A DNA stretch of 64,000 nucleotides from Chryseobacterium rhizosphaerae (GCF_003385455.1 NZ_QNUF01000021.1:29069-93068); one strand, 5' to 3'. Positions 8,330 through 17,159 are shown, counted from the stretch's first letter. Translations and numbers: made by a program. Notes: a model not told the origin generated them from the letters alone.

Positions 8330-9580
8330 TTATTGATTGTTTGCGATTTCTTTTAATTCAATGATCTCTTCTTCGTTAAACTTTGTAGCTTCTATGATGA
8401 GAGATAGCTGGGTGATAAGACCTAAGAATTTATTGTTTTCATCTACCACGGCAATGGCTGATTTACTTCCGGAAATTAACGGTAACATTTCTTCTACAGT
8501 CACCTCCGGATAAACGGAAGGAACGTTGCTGTTGATAACCGATTCTACCGTGGGTTCTTTTTTCTTTGCAATTCTGACGATATCATTAAGCGTGACAAAC
8601 CCCAGAAATTTATTTTGAAAATCTACAACAGGTAAGTTTTCCAAACCTGTTGCTCTCATTTTTCTTAAGGCACCTTCAGGTCCGTCTTTTCTAAAACGCA
8701 CTACCGTAGCTTTGTCAAACATCAAAGATTTAGCGGTAATAATTGTTTTACGATCCACTTTCTCTACAAAGGCTTTTACATAGTCACTGGCAGGATTGGT
8801 TAAAATATCCTCGGCTGTTCCTATTTGTTCTATGACACCATCTTTCATAATGACGATACGGTCTCCAATTTTAATGGCTTCGTCCAAATCATGTGTAATG
8901 AAAACAATGGTTTTTTGCAATGTATTTTGCAATTCAAGCATTTGATCCTGCATTTCAGATTTTATCAAAGGATCCAGTGCGGAGAAAGCCTCATCCATCA
9001 GCAATACTTCAGGGTCGTTGGCCAAAGCTCTGGCTAATCCCACTCTCTGCTGCATTCCTCCTGAAAGTTGGGAAGGAAACTGGTTTTCGAAGCCGTTTAA
9101 TCCCACAATATCCAGTGCTTTCTGAGCTTTTTCATCACGGGAAGCTTTATTTTCTCCCCTGATTTCCAGGCCGAAACCTGCATTGTCTAAAATAGTATGA
9201 TGGGGTAGTAATCCAAATTTTTGAAATACCATACTCATTTCCGTTCTTCTTACTTCCAGAAGCTCTTTATTATTTTTACCGGTAATATCATCATCATTGA
9301 TAAATACTTTTCCTGAAGTGGGCTCATTCAGCCTGTTAAGGCAGCGTAGTAAAGTGGATTTTCCACTTCCTGATAATCCCATAATCACAAAGAATTCACC
9401 TTCATAGATTTCAAAACTGGCTTTGTTGATTCCTACCGTGCAGCCTGTTTTTTCTAGAATTTCCTTTTTGGAAAAACCTTTGTCTAAAAGTTCCTGTGCT
9501 TTTTCTTTGTTTTTGCCAAAAATAATAGTCAGATCTTCAACTTTAAGTTTTACTTTTCTACTGTTTTCATTTTTTTCCAT
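8330..9580 (-). CDS. Glycine betaine ABC transporter, ATP-binding protein with CBS domains
   Basis: This 416-residue ProV/OpuAA-type ATPase has Walker A GLSGSGKSTLL, signature LSGGMQQRVGLARAL, Walker B VLLMDEAFSAL and H-loop TIVFITHDLDEA. The last about 130 residues form two CBS domains (around FRKDGPEGALRKMRATG and NVPSVYPEVTVEEMLP). In this family CBS domains sense ionic strength or cyclic-di-AMP and gate transport. The N-terminal FGKNKEKAQELLDKG block is also typical of the subfamily. It is the first gene of the operon; a long upstream region with hairpins (9715-9958) precedes it. Confidence 0.9.
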   Translation of the reverse strand: MEKNENSRKVKLKVEDLTIIFGKNKEKAQELLDKGFSKKEILEKTGCTVGINKASFEIYEGEFFVIMGLSGSGKSTLLRCLNRLNEPTSGKVFINDDDITGKNNKELLEVRRTEMSMVFQKFGLLPHHTILDNAGFGLEIRGENKASRDEKAQKALDIVGLNGFENQFPSQLSGGMQQRVGLARALANDPEVLLMDEAFSALDPLIKSEMQDQMLELQNTLQKTIVFITHDLDEAIKIGDRIVIMKDGVIEQIGTAEDILTNPASDYVKAFVEKVDRKTIITAKSLMFDKATVVRFRKDGPEGALRKMRATGLENLPVVDFQNKFLGFVTLNDIVRIAKKKEPTVESVINSNVPSVYPEVTVEEMLPLISGSKSAIAVVDENNKFLGLITQLSLIIEATKFNEEEIIELKEIANNQ

Positions 9581-9714
9581 ATTCAGAATTTTTCAATTAA
9601 TAAATGATATAAGAAATTGTAAACCAATTTATTATTATGCCTTTATCTTAGTTGTTCTGTTGATGGTAATAGTAAAAAACATCTATATAAGCTTCTGGTG
9701 ATAAAAGCTTTTCA

Positions 9715-9749
9715 CAAAAAAATAAGACCATAAAGACCCCAGGCCTTAT
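9715..9749 (-). terminator. Terminator-like hairpin upstream of the betaine operon
   Basis: On the minus strand ATAAGGCC and GGTCTTAT (complements of 9742-9749 and 9722-9729) pair over 8 bp with one G-U wobble. The stem is followed by a run of seven T. It could end a transcript from the DUF1304 gene, end a small RNA, or act as an attenuator ahead of the ATPase gene 135 bases further on. Confidence 0.55.
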
Positions 9750-9774
9750 GTTTATTTTAAATATGTCAATAGAT

Positions 9775-9958
9775 TATACTCTAGAAAAAGAGTGTATCAT
9801 GTAAAAAGAAATTAATCTTTTACATAGATTCTACAATTAAATTACTGATGAAGTAATTAAAGATATGTGTACTGAACAACTTGAATTTCTACATTCCATC
9901 AAAATGCAGATCAGCATAAAAAATCTGTATATCAATTTCTTATGACGGTGCAAATTTA
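9775..9958 (-). other. Hairpin-rich intergenic region with a candidate promoter, upstream of the betaine operon
   Basis: The 540-base gap 9581-10120 holds no supportable gene. It does hold ACTCT-AGAAAA-AGAGT (9779-9794), ATGTAAAA/TTTTACAT arms (about 9800-9826) and AATTACT-GATGA-AGTAATT (9840-9858). A minus-strand TAAATTTG box lies at the complement of 9951-9958. A transcript from there would carry three hairpins before the terminator-like stem at 9715-9749. No known riboswitch was recognised. Confidence 0.35.
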
Positions 9959-10120
9959 CAAATTTTATATTAAATGGATTTTTTGAGCCTTAAGAAGCTG
10001 GTTTTAAGTCTAATGATGGAACAAGATATTCATAGCAATTTTACCCTTATCATTCAAGATAAAAGAGCACTTACAGAATCAATATTTTTAAGAAATTTTT
10101 TTAGAATATGGCCGATGAAA

Positions 10121-10486
10121 TTATTTCAGTAAAACAGCAATAATTGCCAGTATTGCGGGAAGTGCCTGTACAAAAAATATCTTTTTGGTAGCAGAAATAG
10201 CCCCATAAATTCCGGCTACAGCTACACATCCTAAAAAGAATAATGCCACATTATCCTGCCATTGAGGGTCTTTGATCAGAAATGACCAGATGAGTCCGGC
10301 AGCCAGAAAACCGTTATACAGGCCCTGATTGGCTGCAAGCCCTTTAGTTGGCTTAAACATTTCTGCAGGCAGTGCTGCTTTGAAAACTTCTTTACCTTTT
10401 GTTTCCCAGGCAAACATTTCCATCCAGAGAATATAGATATGTTCTAACGCAACAACTGCTATTAGAATTTTAGCAATGAGTTCCAT
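10121..10486 (-). CDS. DUF1304-type small membrane protein
   Basis: This 121-residue protein has four hydrophobic helices and the family's conserved features: an early helix with ALEHIYILWMEMF, a loop with MFKPTKGLAANQGLYNGFLA, and a third helix with FLGCVAVAGIYGA. Family members are inner-membrane proteins of unknown biochemical role. The gene is divergent from a Crp-type regulator 65 bases away. That spacing suggests the regulator might control it, but no operator was identified. Confidence 0.8.
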   Translation of the reverse strand: MELIAKILIAVVALEHIYILWMEMFAWETKGKEVFKAALPAEMFKPTKGLAANQGLYNGFLAAGLIWSFLIKDPQWQDNVALFFLGCVAVAGIYGAISATKKIFFVQALPAILAIIAVLLK

Positions 10487-10551
10487 GATTTACGATTTTG
10501 TCATTGTAAAACTAAAAAAATAAAGTTAAGTTTGAGTATTTAAATCTAAAG

Positions 10552-11124
10552 ATGGATAGTTTTAAGATACATTTAGACAAATTTATCAGTGTAACCGAAG
10601 AGGAATATGTTTCTATTCTTTCTTTTTTTAAGGTACTGGAAGTCAGAAAAAAGCAAAACTTAATGCTTAATGGAGAAATTTGTAAACATATGTATTTTGT
10701 CAATAAAGGCTGTCTAAGAAAATTCTTCATCAATGAAAAAGGGGTAGAGCAAACTACTGAATTTGCTATTGAAAACTGGTGGATCACAGATACATTTGCT
10801 TATGAAAGACAAATACAGTCTGATTTTTCTATTCAGGCAGTGGAACATTCTTCTATTTTGGTCATTGATCTGGAAAACCAGGAGCTGTTACTGCAGAAGC
10901 ATCCTATTATGGAGCGCTATTTCCGAATGATTTATCAAAGAGCTTATGCTGCATCAGAGAGGAGAATACGATATTTGTATGAAATGTCCAGAGAAGAATT
11001 ATATGTTCATTTTAGTACATTATACCCTTGGTTTATTCAAAGGATTCCACAATATCTGATCGCTTCCTTTTTAAATCTTACTCCGGAATATCTCAGCGAA
11101 ATCAGAGCAAAATTACGATCTTAA
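10552..11124 (+). CDS. Crp/Fnr-family transcriptional regulator
   Basis: This 190-residue protein has an N-terminal cyclic-nucleotide-binding-like beta barrel (NLMLNGEICKHMYFVNKGCLRKFF, then GVEQTTEFAIENWWITD). A C-terminal winged helix ends QYLIASFLNLTPEYLSEIRAKL. No FNR-type cysteine cluster is present, and the key cAMP-binding Arg/Glu pair is not evident, as in many Bacteroidota members. It is followed 43 and 500 bases later by DoxX and AhpD-like genes in the same direction; the usual role of such regulators is local redox or stress control. Targets are not shown by sequence. Confidence 0.82.
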   Translation: MDSFKIHLDKFISVTEEEYVSILSFFKVLEVRKKQNLMLNGEICKHMYFVNKGCLRKFFINEKGVEQTTEFAIENWWITDTFAYERQIQSDFSIQAVEHSSILVIDLENQELLLQKHPIMERYFRMIYQRAYAASERRIRYLYEMSREELYVHFSTLYPWFIQRIPQYLIASFLNLTPEYLSEIRAKLRS

Positions 11125-11166
11125 ACCAGTTTAAGTTTTTTACCATTTATAATTTGGAAATTTGTC

Positions 11167-11616
11167 ATGTTATTAAAAGCCAATACAATGACAGATCAAC
11201 AGAATCAATTTCCGCAGTTATTTTTAAGATTAGCACTTTCAGTGACTATGCTCTCTGCAGTAGCAGACCGATTGGGTTTTTGGGGCGCCAACGCTGCATG
11301 GGGAAATATGGCCAATTTTGAAGCATACACAAGAAAACTGACATTTTTTCTTCCCGAAGCTTTAAGTACTGTGTCGGCATATGCTGCAACATGTTTGGAA
11401 ATCCTATTTCCACTGATGCTGATTTTAGGTTTTAAAACAAAAATTGCGGCATATGGAAGCGGTTTTCTCTTGTTGATTTTTGCAGTGTCAATGACTATTG
11501 CATTGGGGATCAAAGCCCCCCTTGATTATTCTGTTTGGGTAGGATGTGCAGGGGCATTTTTATTGGCTTCTCAGCAACAATATTCCTTTAGTATAGATCA
11601 ATTAACCAAAAAATAA
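11167..11616 (+). CDS. DoxX-like four-helix membrane protein
   Basis: This protein of 149 residues (142 if ATG at 11188 is used) has four transmembrane helices: about 20-40, 68-90 (ALSTVSAYAATCLEILFPLML), 95-115 and 118-138. The helix-2 and helix-3 sequences fit the DoxX/DoxD family, membrane proteins linked to quinone or thiol redox functions. It sits between a Crp-type regulator and a carboxymuconolactone-decarboxylase-like gene, a frequent arrangement with peroxidase-type functions. Either start is possible; no clear ribosome-binding site decides. Confidence 0.75.
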   Translation: MLLKANTMTDQQNQFPQLFLRLALSVTMLSAVADRLGFWGANAAWGNMANFEAYTRKLTFFLPEALSTVSAYAATCLEILFPLMLILGFKTKIAAYGSGFLLLIFAVSMTIALGIKAPLDYSVWVGCAGAFLLASQQQYSFSIDQLTKK

Positions 11617-11623
11617 TATCATA

Positions 11624-12067
11624 ATGAGCGCAAGATTAAATATTGCAACAGTAGATTCAGCAGCTTATAAAGCGATGATGGGATTGGAAGGATACCTACA
11701 GACTATTTCTTTAAACCACATTCAGAAAGAATTAATTAAAATCAGGGCTTCACAGATTAATAAATGTGCTTTTTGTCTTGATATGCACACGAAAGATGCC
11801 ATTAAATATGGTGAAACCCCTCAAAGAATTTTCATCCTTGACGGGTGGAGAGAAGCCAAAGATTTATTTACAGAAGAAGAGCAGGTACTTTTGGAAATGA
11901 CAGAAGAGATCACTTTGATCAGCCATGCAGGTTTGACAGAAGAGACTTTCCAAAAAGCCAAGTCAATTTTTGATGAAAATCAGATCGCACAGATCATCAT
12001 AGCTATTGTAACCATTAATGCATGGAACAGAATTGCGGTAAGTACTCATCTTCCGATTGCAAAATAG
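11624..12067 (+). CDS. Carboxymuconolactone decarboxylase/AhpD-like protein
   Basis: This 147-residue helical protein carries the AhpD-type redox motif CAFCLDMHTKDA (CxxC followed by a His four residues later). That motif relays electrons to peroxidases or removes peroxides directly. It starts 7 bases after the DoxX-like gene and is probably co-transcribed with it. A strong terminator follows at 12143-12175. The redox role follows from the family; a true decarboxylase function is unlikely because the CxxC-His set is intact. Confidence 0.85.
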   Translation: MSARLNIATVDSAAYKAMMGLEGYLQTISLNHIQKELIKIRASQINKCAFCLDMHTKDAIKYGETPQRIFILDGWREAKDLFTEEEQVLLEMTEEITLISHAGLTEETFQKAKSIFDENQIAQIIIAIVTINAWNRIAVSTHLPIAK

Positions 12068-12142
12068 AAATAAAGTAAGAAAGCTGGAAACATGGAGAAG
12101 GAAGTTCATGAGGACGGTTTCGCTGCTTGTCGTTTACTTTGT

Positions 12143-12175
12143 AAAAGAGCTTTTCAAAACTGAAAAGCTCTTTTT
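12143..12175 (+). terminator. Terminator after the crp-doxX-ahpD-like cluster
   Basis: AAAAGAGCTTTTC (12143-12155) pairs with GAAAAGCTCTTTT (12162-12174) around a short loop, ending in T5. Nothing else was seen in 12176-12333. Confidence 0.85.
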
Positions 12176-12333
12176 ATGTAAACACAATGAGGCGGAGTAG
12201 TCCTTGCCAGGTATTAATTCTAAAAATAAATTCTATGGGTTAGTCTTATTTTTTCAAAACACGAATCACTTTGTCTCACTGTTTATTACAGTATATTATA
12301 AGTTCCTTTATTGCTGAGAAATACATAATGAAT

Positions 12334-13302
12334 TTAATAGATAGCCACAGGGTTTACATTCACCTGAGTAGATCCTACATATAAAGGTTGTCCCAGTACA
12401 AACAGAAACTCCCATACTTTTTGTTTTACCAATGGGCGGCTGTCAATCAGTTCCAGATTGTAGATTCCTTTTTTGGCGAGCATAAATTGGTTGATTGGAA
12501 ATTCTTCCTTACTTTTTGGATTTGGATAGACTTCTGAAGCCCACGTATCACCACCAAAAGCAACGATTCCCTGATCTGCAAGCCATTTTGCGGCTTCCAT
12601 CCCGATTCCTGGCTCTGTTTCCAGAAACTTTTTATTGTCTTTACCTATCAGTTCAAGCCATCCGGTATTGAAAAGAATGATGTCTCCTTTTCTTAAACTC
12701 AGTCCCTGTTTCTTTAAAACTGATTGAATATCATCTACGGTAAATTCTGTTCCTCCCGGAACGATTGATTTTCCATAATGAGCGGTCATATCAAGGACTA
12801 TACCTCGGGTAACAAAAGGAGGAACTTTTTCAACTCCCAGTTTTTTTACACCTTCTACACTTACAAAATTGGTAGCTTTATTTCCGTTGTAGTAGATATT
12901 GTCAATACCGATATGCCCAATACCATTAAGCTGTGTTCCCACTCCGGTCCAGCCGTTTACCAGTTCATCATTGAAGGTGAATTTATTGGGGCCTATACTT
13001 TTTCCGGCCTGTTCTCCGGGTTGGATATTGTATAAATTGAAACTTCTGTGTCTGAAAGCGGGAAGATTTTTATCAATAGGAACGGCAAGAGCTAGTGTTT
13101 TACCTTGTTTTACCAGTCCTAAAGCTTGTTTTACTACCTCAGGGGTCAACAGGTTAGCGGCTCCTATTTCATCCTGTGCCCCGTAAGCAGAAGGGTACCA
13201 CGATTGATCTTCAGGATTGACCAGGGTTTGAGCCTGTAATGTTACGCTGTTTATAGTCAATAGGGTGACTAATCCGAACATTTTGATCAGATTCTTTTTC
13301 AT
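12334..13302 (-). CDS. Putative cyclase (kynurenine-formamidase-like fold), exported
   Basis: This 322-residue protein has a cleavable signal peptide (to about residue 25, ...VTLQAQ). The rest matches the larger PF04199 cyclase type: FNDELVNGWTGVGTQLNGIGHIG contains the metal-site region, followed by RGIVLDMTAHYG, FTVDDIQSVL and GDIILFNTGWLE. Members hydrolyse or isomerise cyclic amides and related compounds using divalent metals. The HxGTHxDxP motif of small cyclases appears here in a GTQLNGIGH variant, as in the larger subgroup. It is transcribed alone. The substrate is unknown. Confidence 0.75.
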   Translation of the reverse strand: MKKNLIKMFGLVTLLTINSVTLQAQTLVNPEDQSWYPSAYGAQDEIGAANLLTPEVVKQALGLVKQGKTLALAVPIDKNLPAFRHRSFNLYNIQPGEQAGKSIGPNKFTFNDELVNGWTGVGTQLNGIGHIGIDNIYYNGNKATNFVSVEGVKKLGVEKVPPFVTRGIVLDMTAHYGKSIVPGGTEFTVDDIQSVLKKQGLSLRKGDIILFNTGWLELIGKDNKKFLETEPGIGMEAAKWLADQGIVAFGGDTWASEVYPNPKSKEEFPINQFMLAKKGIYNLELIDSRPLVKQKVWEFLFVLGQPLYVGSTQVNVNPVAIY

Positions 13303-13380
13303 TTTTTTTATGATTTATGAGGTAAGAGAAATGAAGCTGGAAGTTCTTATCAGTATGTTGATCGTACTTCCAGCTTTATA

Positions 13381-14364
13381 TTATATTTCGCTCAAAGCAG
13401 AATTGATAACGTTCAATTCTTCCTGTGAAAGATCAATAGACATTGTCTTTGCATTTTCGATAGCTTGCTGAGCATTTCTTGCTCCTGCCAATACTACGGT
13501 GATTGCAGGTTGCAGTGTTGTCCATCTTAACACCAGCTGAGAAAGGCTGGCTCCTTTTTCCTGAGCAATAGGTTCTATTTTTTCTAAGAACGTTTTTACT
13601 TTATTTACATCAAACTGGGAGAAATAACCGTTTCTATGGTCGTTGTCTTTTAATTTGTTTTCTTTGAAATATTTACCTGTTAAAAGACCTCTTTCCATAG
13701 GACTGTATACGATAATTCCTGAATTGTTTTCCAAAGAATAAAGAACAAGATCATTTTCAATACTACGGTTCAGCATACTGTAAGAGACCTGGTTGCTTGC
13801 CAGTTTCAAAGTTCTGTTGGCTTCCTCCATCTGAGCTACACTGTAGTTACTTACTCCTGCAGAACGGATTTTTCCCTGTTGGATTAATAGTTCCATGGCT
13901 TCCATTGTTTCACTGATCGCAGTAGTGCTGTCCGGCCAGTGAAGTTGTAAAAGATCAATATAATCTGTGCCTAATCTTTTTAAACTTTCTTCAACTTCTT
14001 TGATGATATTTTCTTTGGAAGCTAGCTTATAAACAGGGATTGTTTTCCCTTCGTCTTCAGCATCAAAGAAAAATTCTCCTTTGCCATTGTTGCTTCCGTC
14101 CCATACTAAACCAAACTTTGTAAGTAATTGGATTTTTGAACGGTCTTTCCCTTTGATGGCTTCCCCGATCATTTCTTCACTTAATCCGAAACCATAGAAT
14201 GGTGCAGTGTCGATAGAAGTTACCCCGTGGTCCAGCGATGCATGAATAGAGTTTATAGAATCCTGTTTTTCATTACCTCCCCACATATTGCCACCGATGG
14301 CGAAAGCCCCGTGTGTGATGGTTGATAATTCTAAATCTGTATTTCCTAATTTTCTATATTCCAT
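13381..14364 (-). CDS. Aldo/keto reductase
   Basis: This 327-residue TIM-barrel oxidoreductase starts MEYRKLGNTDLELS (ATG complement at 14362-14364). An in-frame ATG 66 bases upstream would add a non-conserved leader, so the inner start is preferred. It has the family tetrad region (D in SIDTAPFYGFGLSEE, K in QLLTKFG, H in LLQLHWPDS) and an NADPH-binding tail (VVLAGARNAQQAIENAKTM). It probably reduces aldehydes or ketones in the cytosol with NADPH. It sits upstream of the exported cyclase gene on the same strand, but the 78-base gap leaves an operon unproven. Confidence 0.87.
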   Translation of the reverse strand: MEYRKLGNTDLELSTITHGAFAIGGNMWGGNEKQDSINSIHASLDHGVTSIDTAPFYGFGLSEEMIGEAIKGKDRSKIQLLTKFGLVWDGSNNGKGEFFFDAEDEGKTIPVYKLASKENIIKEVEESLKRLGTDYIDLLQLHWPDSTTAISETMEAMELLIQQGKIRSAGVSNYSVAQMEEANRTLKLASNQVSYSMLNRSIENDLVLYSLENNSGIIVYSPMERGLLTGKYFKENKLKDNDHRNGYFSQFDVNKVKTFLEKIEPIAQEKGASLSQLVLRWTTLQPAITVVLAGARNAQQAIENAKTMSIDLSQEELNVINSALSEI

Positions 14365-14539
14365 TTTTTTTATTTTAAAATTTTGTTTATCCCCTATTAA
14401 AACCACTCCTTCAAATCTTTGATTTACCACCTCTAAGGAAGAGAGAGCTATTACAGTTTTAATTCTGACAGTAGTAAAGGTTTTTGAGAGTACTTAAGTA
14501 TTTCTTAAGCGTCAGGTTTTGAGGATTAAAAATGAGTTG

Positions 14540-15292
14540 TTATTTATTTAATTCTTTTAAAATTGCTTCTCCAACGCTTTTTGCAGATTGTGGATTCTGT
14601 CCTGTAATCACTCTTTGATCAGCTACTACATGATTCTGCCAAAGACCTGATTTTTCAAATTTAGCTCCTCTTTCTTTCAGTTTATTTTCCAGTAAGAAAG
14701 GAACAACATCTGTCAATTTTACTTCAGATTCTTCTTCGTTGGTAAAAGCATTGATTTTCTTACCGTCAACGAGGTACTTCCCGTTCTTAAGCTTAATATT
14801 TACCAGGCCTGCAGGACCGTGGCATACACCTGCTACAATACCGCCATTTTCATAAATAGTTGAAGCGATATCTGCCAATTCAGTATTATCTGCGAAATCC
14901 CACATTGCTCCATGTCCTCCTGCATAAAAGATTGTTGAATAATCTTTAGGGTTAACCTGAGATGGAGTCAAGGAATGATCAATCTTGTTTTTATATTCTT
15001 TATTTTCCCAAAACTCTTTGTTGACAGGATCTTTTAAATCGAATCCATCTACCGGAGGAGTTCCGCCTTTAGGACTTACAAAATCGATTTCATAACCTGC
15101 CTGGTGAAGAACTTCCCATGGATGAGAAACTTCTCCCAAATAGTATCCTGTGTCTTCACCCGTATTGCCTTTCTTATCATGGCTGGTTACGACAAATAAA
15201 ATTTTCTTTTTCATATGACTCGTTTTTTGGTGTTGTGCCTGAATAAATCCTATCATGAACAGGCTAAGACATAAAAGTGCCAGCTTTTTCAT
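14540..15292 (-). CDS. DJ-1/PfpI-family protein (type 1 glutamine amidotransferase-like), exported
   Basis: This 250-residue protein has a signal peptide (MKKLALLCLSLFMIGFIQAQ) before the DJ-1/PfpI domain. The nucleophile elbow is IVAGVCHGPAGL, the upstream acidic helix has TGYYLGEVSHPWEVL, and FYAGGHGAMWDF forms the oxyanion region. The DxxGYYLxE/AGGHGxxWD pattern is that of the Hsp31-like/glyoxalase III subgroup, which removes methylglyoxal or repairs glycated molecules. Export is unusual for the subgroup. It is the last gene of a four-gene minus-strand operon with quinone-handling enzymes. Confidence 0.85.
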   Translation of the reverse strand: MKKLALLCLSLFMIGFIQAQHQKTSHMKKKILFVVTSHDKKGNTGEDTGYYLGEVSHPWEVLHQAGYEIDFVSPKGGTPPVDGFDLKDPVNKEFWENKEYKNKIDHSLTPSQVNPKDYSTIFYAGGHGAMWDFADNTELADIASTIYENGGIVAGVCHGPAGLVNIKLKNGKYLVDGKKINAFTNEEESEVKLTDVVPFLLENKLKERGAKFEKSGLWQNHVVADQRVITGQNPQSAKSVGEAILKELNK

Positions 15293-15294
15293 AA

Positions 15295-15582
15295 TTAAAT
15301 AATATTCGTGATATAAATTTGAGGTTTCTCCTGAAGCTTTATATCAACCAAAGCTCCGAAAGCCTGAATATAAGGCTGCTGATTATGCTGTGCCAGCCCT
15401 TCTTCACTTTTCCAGATTTCATAGAAAATAAACTGGTTTTTATCTTCAATCCCCTGATGAAGGGTATACAACTCGCAAGCCTCTTCTTTTCTCGTTTCTT
15501 TTACCATATTCTGAAGAACTTCCAGTACTTCTGCCTGATGCTCTTCTTTGGATTTTATTATTGCTGTAAGGTAAATTTTCAT
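15295..15582 (-). CDS. Antibiotic biosynthesis monooxygenase (ABM)-domain protein, YgiN-like
   Basis: This 95-residue protein forms a ferredoxin-like dimeric ABM fold: YLTAIIKSKEEHQAEVLEVL, EACELYTLHQGIEDKNQFIFYEIWKSEEGLAQH and a C-terminal strand. E. coli YgiN pairs with the quinone reductase MdaB in a quinone/quinol cycle. Here the MdaB-like gene heads the same operon, which supports a similar role. It is 3 bases after the epimerase-like gene and 2 bases before the DJ-1 gene. Confidence 0.83.
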   Translation of the reverse strand: MKIYLTAIIKSKEEHQAEVLEVLQNMVKETRKEEACELYTLHQGIEDKNQFIFYEIWKSEEGLAQHNQQPYIQAFGALVDIKLQEKPQIYITNII

Positions 15583-15584
15583 AA

Positions 15585-16469
15585 TTAAATAAAATTTTCG
15601 ATTGATTTATATTGAGGGGTCCATCCCAATTCTGTTCGTGCTTTATCGGAATGACATACACTGTTTGATGCAAATCCAAAATATCCACCCGCGGGGCCAA
15701 ATTGATCTACAGCAGATTGTACGCTAACAGATTGTGCAGGCTGTAATTTATAGTGCAGGCTTATGTGCTCCGCCAGATTTTTGATTGTTGAAGAACCGTT
15801 TTCTGCATAGTATATTGAACCGGGTTTTGCTTTTTCCAAAGCAAGTACATACATATCGGCTAAATCCTCAACGTGAAGGTTCGACCATATATTTTCACCT
15901 TTTCCAAAATAAACTCCAAATCCCTTTTCTTTGGATAAATTGATTAAAGCCGGAAGCTGAATGCTGTCTTTTTTCAGACCTAATCCCTCTCCGTAAACCA
16001 TGGTCGGTACAATGACTATGCTTCTTATATTTTTTTTGGCGGATTGAAGCACATAATTATTGATTAATACCCTTGACGCCATTTCCAGCCTTGGATTCAG
16101 AGGAAAGTCTTCTGTAAAAATAAAGTCATTTTTTTCTCCATTTTCTTTTCCTCCGAAAATGGCTGAGCCTGAGGTGAAAATAAAAGTTTTTCCACTCCCT
16201 TCCAAAGCATTTATAAAACTATCTGCAGCATAGGCATCATCAGCGGAATCAGCAGTGTGGATAACGGCATCAACATGAGAAATTGCAGCATTCAGAATGG
16301 CTTCGTCATGTATATTTCCTATAATAGGTTCGATTCCTAACTGCTGTAGTTTTTCTGCAGCGGCTGCATTGCGGACAAGCCCTGCTACGCTGTAGTTTTT
16401 TTCTAATAGTTTCTTTGCAACAGTACCACCAATATAACCGGTAATTCCTGTTATGAGTATTTTTTCCAT
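15585..16469 (-). CDS. NAD-dependent epimerase/dehydratase family protein (extended SDR)
   Basis: This 294-residue protein has a Rossmann fold with the nucleotide loop ILITGITGYIGGTVAKKLL at the N-terminus. An AVIHTAD segment, a TSGSAIFGG segment and a C-terminal lobe as in NmrA/atypical epimerases follow. The classical YxxxK pair is not obvious. It may reduce or bind an NAD(P)-dependent substrate related to quinone stress. Its start overlaps the stop of the MdaB-like gene by one base. Confidence 0.8.
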   Translation of the reverse strand: MEKILITGITGYIGGTVAKKLLEKNYSVAGLVRNAAAAEKLQQLGIEPIIGNIHDEAILNAAISHVDAVIHTADSADDAYAADSFINALEGSGKTFIFTSGSAIFGGKENGEKNDFIFTEDFPLNPRLEMASRVLINNYVLQSAKKNIRSIVIVPTMVYGEGLGLKKDSIQLPALINLSKEKGFGVYFGKGENIWSNLHVEDLADMYVLALEKAKPGSIYYAENGSSTIKNLAEHISLHYKLQPAQSVSVQSAVDQFGPAGGYFGFASNSVCHSDKARTELGWTPQYKSIENFI

Positions 16470-17083
16470 TAGGCTAATTGTGGTTTTAGTTCCTGTTCAA
16501 ATACGTTTTTAACATGCGCTCTGTAAAGCTTCATATCACGTTCTATATTGGCATTCTTTTCCACATCATGAAAGTGGAAGCTTTCCATTTTTTTTAAAGA
16601 AACAAAGGCATTCATTCTATGGAACCCAAATAATGGTCCTTCGTCTACACTTTTCTCACTGAAAAACTCTCCGGGAAGTGTAAAGGCTGTTGCAGGAGCG
16701 TTCCAGCTTGTTGTCAGCATATATTTTCTACCGCCAAGCATTCCTCCGGTACCATAGTTGATCTGCGGATTTTCTGCATTTCTCCCGTCACTCATATAAA
16801 TTCCTTTTGCATGACCTGCAGTGAAAACTTCATCAATATATTTTTTAAGACCATTCGGAAGCTGAAACCACCAGATCGGAGTGTGGTAAATGATATAATC
16901 TGCCCAAACAAATTTCTTTACTTCCTCATGTTTATCATAACCCTCACTTACGTTGGTGATCTGTACTTCTATGTTATCAAATGATTTTAGAACCTCTAAT
17001 GTATTTTCTGCGATAGTGTCATTATATTTTCCTCCGGAATGTCCAAAATTTTGCCCTCCGTTGATGATTAATACTTTTTTCAT
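16469..17083 (-). CDS. mdaB: NAD(P)H-dependent quinone oxidoreductase, MdaB/flavodoxin-like
   Basis: This 204-residue flavodoxin-fold enzyme has MKKVLIINGGQNFGHSGGKYNDTIA (FMN/FAD phosphate loop; the first 20 residues suffice to see it), then WWFQLPNGLKKYIDEVF and GKKYMLTTSWNAP-type blocks found in MdaB. It performs two-electron reduction of quinones with NAD(P)H and so avoids semiquinone radicals. It is the first gene of a four-gene operon (mdaB, epimerase, ygiN-like, DJ-1) downstream of a palindromic operator at 17147-17159. Confidence 0.86.
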   Translation of the reverse strand: MKKVLIINGGQNFGHSGGKYNDTIAENTLEVLKSFDNIEVQITNVSEGYDKHEEVKKFVWADYIIYHTPIWWFQLPNGLKKYIDEVFTAGHAKGIYMSDGRNAENPQINYGTGGMLGGRKYMLTTSWNAPATAFTLPGEFFSEKSVDEGPLFGFHRMNAFVSLKKMESFHFHDVEKNANIERDMKLYRAHVKNVFEQELKPQLA

Positions 17084-17112
17084 TTTTTTATGATTGTTTA
17101 AATTTTATGATG

Positions 17113-17159
17113 CAAAGTTAGGATGGATGATTGTATAATAAAAATAGTATAAATTATAC
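17113..17159 (-). promoter_or_regulatory. Promoter and operator of the quinone/electrophile detoxification operon
   Basis: The minus strand has TAACTTTG (complement of 17113-17120) as a -7 box 30 bases before the mdaB start. Upstream lies the palindrome GTATAAATTATAC (17147-17159), with further GTATAATA and AGTATTATAA half-sites nearby. AT-rich palindromes of this kind are bound by HxlR/MarR-type regulators; none is encoded adjacent. The rest of 17160-17320 holds nothing recognisable. Confidence 0.5.
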
